Below, piece after piece: positions 5,966-6,670 of a stretch of DNA of 6,670 nucleotides. Numbering within the stretch: the first letter of the stretch is position 1; the number at the start of each line of letters is the position of its first letter. Both the position numbers and the translations under genes were made by a program. A model generated the notes under the pieces. The model was not told the origin of the DNA and did not search any database. It worked only from the letters and a program-made list of their open reading frames with translations. Source of the DNA: Opitutaceae bacterium (lineage in GTDB: Bacteria > Verrucomicrobiota > Verrucomicrobiia > Opitutales > Opitutaceae); assembly GCA_020847775.1 (NCBI GenBank), contig JADLBI010000263.1, positions 1-6,670 of the forward strand. The letters are read 5' to 3'.

Positions 5966-6670
5966 ATGAAACTCAACGGACTGCATCACATCACCGCCAT
6001 CGCCTCCGACCCGCGGAAGAATGTCGAATTTTACACCCGCGTGCTGGGCCTGCGCTTCGTCAAGAAGTCGGTCAATCAAGACGATCCCGGCACCTATCAT
6101 CTCTATTACGGCGACTACACCGGCTCGCCCGGCACTATCCTGACTTTCTTTCCGTGGAGCGGATTGCGCCGCGGTCGTCCCGGCACCGGCCAGGCTTACG
6201 CCACCGGTTATTCGATACCGGCCACCGCGGTGGACTATTGGAGCAAGCGCTTAAGCGATCTCCAAGTCGCCACCGAGCCCACCGTCGAACGTTTCGGCGA
6301 AAAGGTCATCACCCTGTTCGATCCGGACGGCCTGCGCCTCGAACTCATCGCGACTGCCGAGCCTGATGCACGCGAACCGGCTCCGTCCGCCGATGTGCCG
6401 CGCGCGCACGCCATCCGCGGATTTCACAGCAGCACGCTCGCACTGGTTGAAGCCAACGAAACCGCCCAAGTCCTCACCGGCACGATGGGCTATCGCGAAA
6501 CGGCGACCGAGGGTTATCGCACACGCTACACGGTTGGCCACGGCGGTCCCGGCACCTATGTCGATCTGCTCACCGACCCCAATCTGCCGCGCGGGCTCAA
6601 CGGCGCGGGGACGATTCACCATGTCGCGTTCAGCACAGCCACGGATGCCGCGCATGAAACCTCGCACCGC
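5966..6670 (+). CDS. VOC-family ring-cleaving dioxygenase, MhqO-like, 3' end outside window
   Basis: The frame from the ATG at 5966 is open to the window edge, giving 235 residues of a family usually about 310-320 long. It opens with GLHHITAIASDPRKNVEFYT and VNQDDPGTYHLYYGD, then SPGTILTFFPW and GTGQAYATGYSIP, all strongly characteristic of MhqO-type proteins. Two glyoxalase/extradiol modules are present, about residues 1-130 and from 150 on. Possible metal ligands are His8 and Glu126 (LRLELI) in the first, and His154 (RGFHSS) and His219 (IHHVAFS) in the second; the C-terminal Glu expected for an extradiol site would lie past the edge. MhqO proteins are reported in hydroquinone and catechol resistance, where they are thought to open or modify the ring. 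No ribosome binding site lies near the start; a GGAGG at 5913-5917 is too distant to serve it. It is probably cotranscribed with the DoxX gene. Confidence 0.93.
   Translation, partial: MKLNGLHHITAIASDPRKNVEFYTRVLGLRFVKKSVNQDDPGTYHLYYGDYTGSPGTILTFFPWSGLRRGRPGTGQAYATGYSIPATAVDYWSKRLSDLQVATEPTVERFGEKVITLFDPDGLRLELIATAEPDAREPAPSADVPRAHAIRGFHSSTLALVEANETAQVLTGTMGYRETATEGYRTRYTVGHGGPGTYVDLLTDPNLPRGLNGAGTIHHVAFSTATDAAHETSHR

Noticed and set aside
5911..5969. GGAGG at 5913-5917 followed by a 13-codon frame starting with ATT and ending in an ATGA overlap with the dioxygenase start
   Set aside because: It could be a leader peptide, but an ATT start is very rare and the peptide has no recognisable content. 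The GGTTT/AAACC pairing nearby is only 5 bp. It is probably chance.
1..6670. CRISPR arrays, tRNA or rRNA genes, insertion sequences, integrase or phage genes
   Set aside because: No regularly spaced repeats, no cloverleaf-like or rRNA-like segments and no transposase or integrase motifs were seen on either strand.

Overview
The window is GC-rich DNA from a bacterium whose codons strongly prefer C or G in the third position. Most genes lack a clear Shine-Dalgarno sequence. The gene content is a Gfo/Idh/MocA oxidoreductase, a secreted-type alpha/beta esterase, a GH51 arabinofuranosidase, a Mycobacterium-type RpiB and a MarR/DoxX/MhqO cluster. Together with a GGAGCGCGGGC-type hairpin repeat, this resembles Verrucomicrobiota, perhaps Opitutaceae. 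That placement is inference from gene style only; there is no rRNA or phylogenetic marker here.

Region 1 (1-3125) looks like plant-polysaccharide metabolism. A Gfo/Idh/MocA dehydrogenase reads leftward out of the window (start at 458, 3' part missing). Divergent to it, after about 170 bp, is a probably exported BD-FAE/acetylxylan-esterase-like hydrolase (628-1572), then a cytoplasmic GH51 alpha-L-arabinofuranosidase (1641-3125). An esterase plus an arabinofuranosidase suits turnover of arabinoxylan or a similar hemicellulose.

Region 2 (3206-4835) holds housekeeping-type genes. A HAD phosphatase of the phosphoglycolate-phosphatase type (3206-3895) abuts, stop to stop with no spacer, a small leftward lipoprotein with a BamE/SmpA-like segment (3896-4318). 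Divergent from that is ribose-5-phosphate isomerase B (4392-4835), followed by a strong GC hairpin that looks like a dispersed palindromic repeat.

Region 3 (about 4890-6670) is the most informative part: a MarR-family regulator (4939-5394), a DoxX-family membrane protein (5459-5899) and the first 235 residues of an MhqO-type VOC ring-cleaving dioxygenase (5966 to the window end). The families and order match parts of the Bacillus/Staphylococcus MhqR quinone and electrophile resistance regulon. An AT-rich patch before the regulator carries two copies, 22 bp apart, of a palindrome-like box fitting TTYRAYRTYRAA; one overlaps a TTGACA -35 element. A third copy lies just before the DoxX start. The simplest reading is a self-contained quinone-response unit in which the regulator represses itself and the doxX-mhqO pair.

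No tRNA, rRNA, CRISPR array, insertion sequence or attachment site is visible. No gap between genes exceeds 300 bases.
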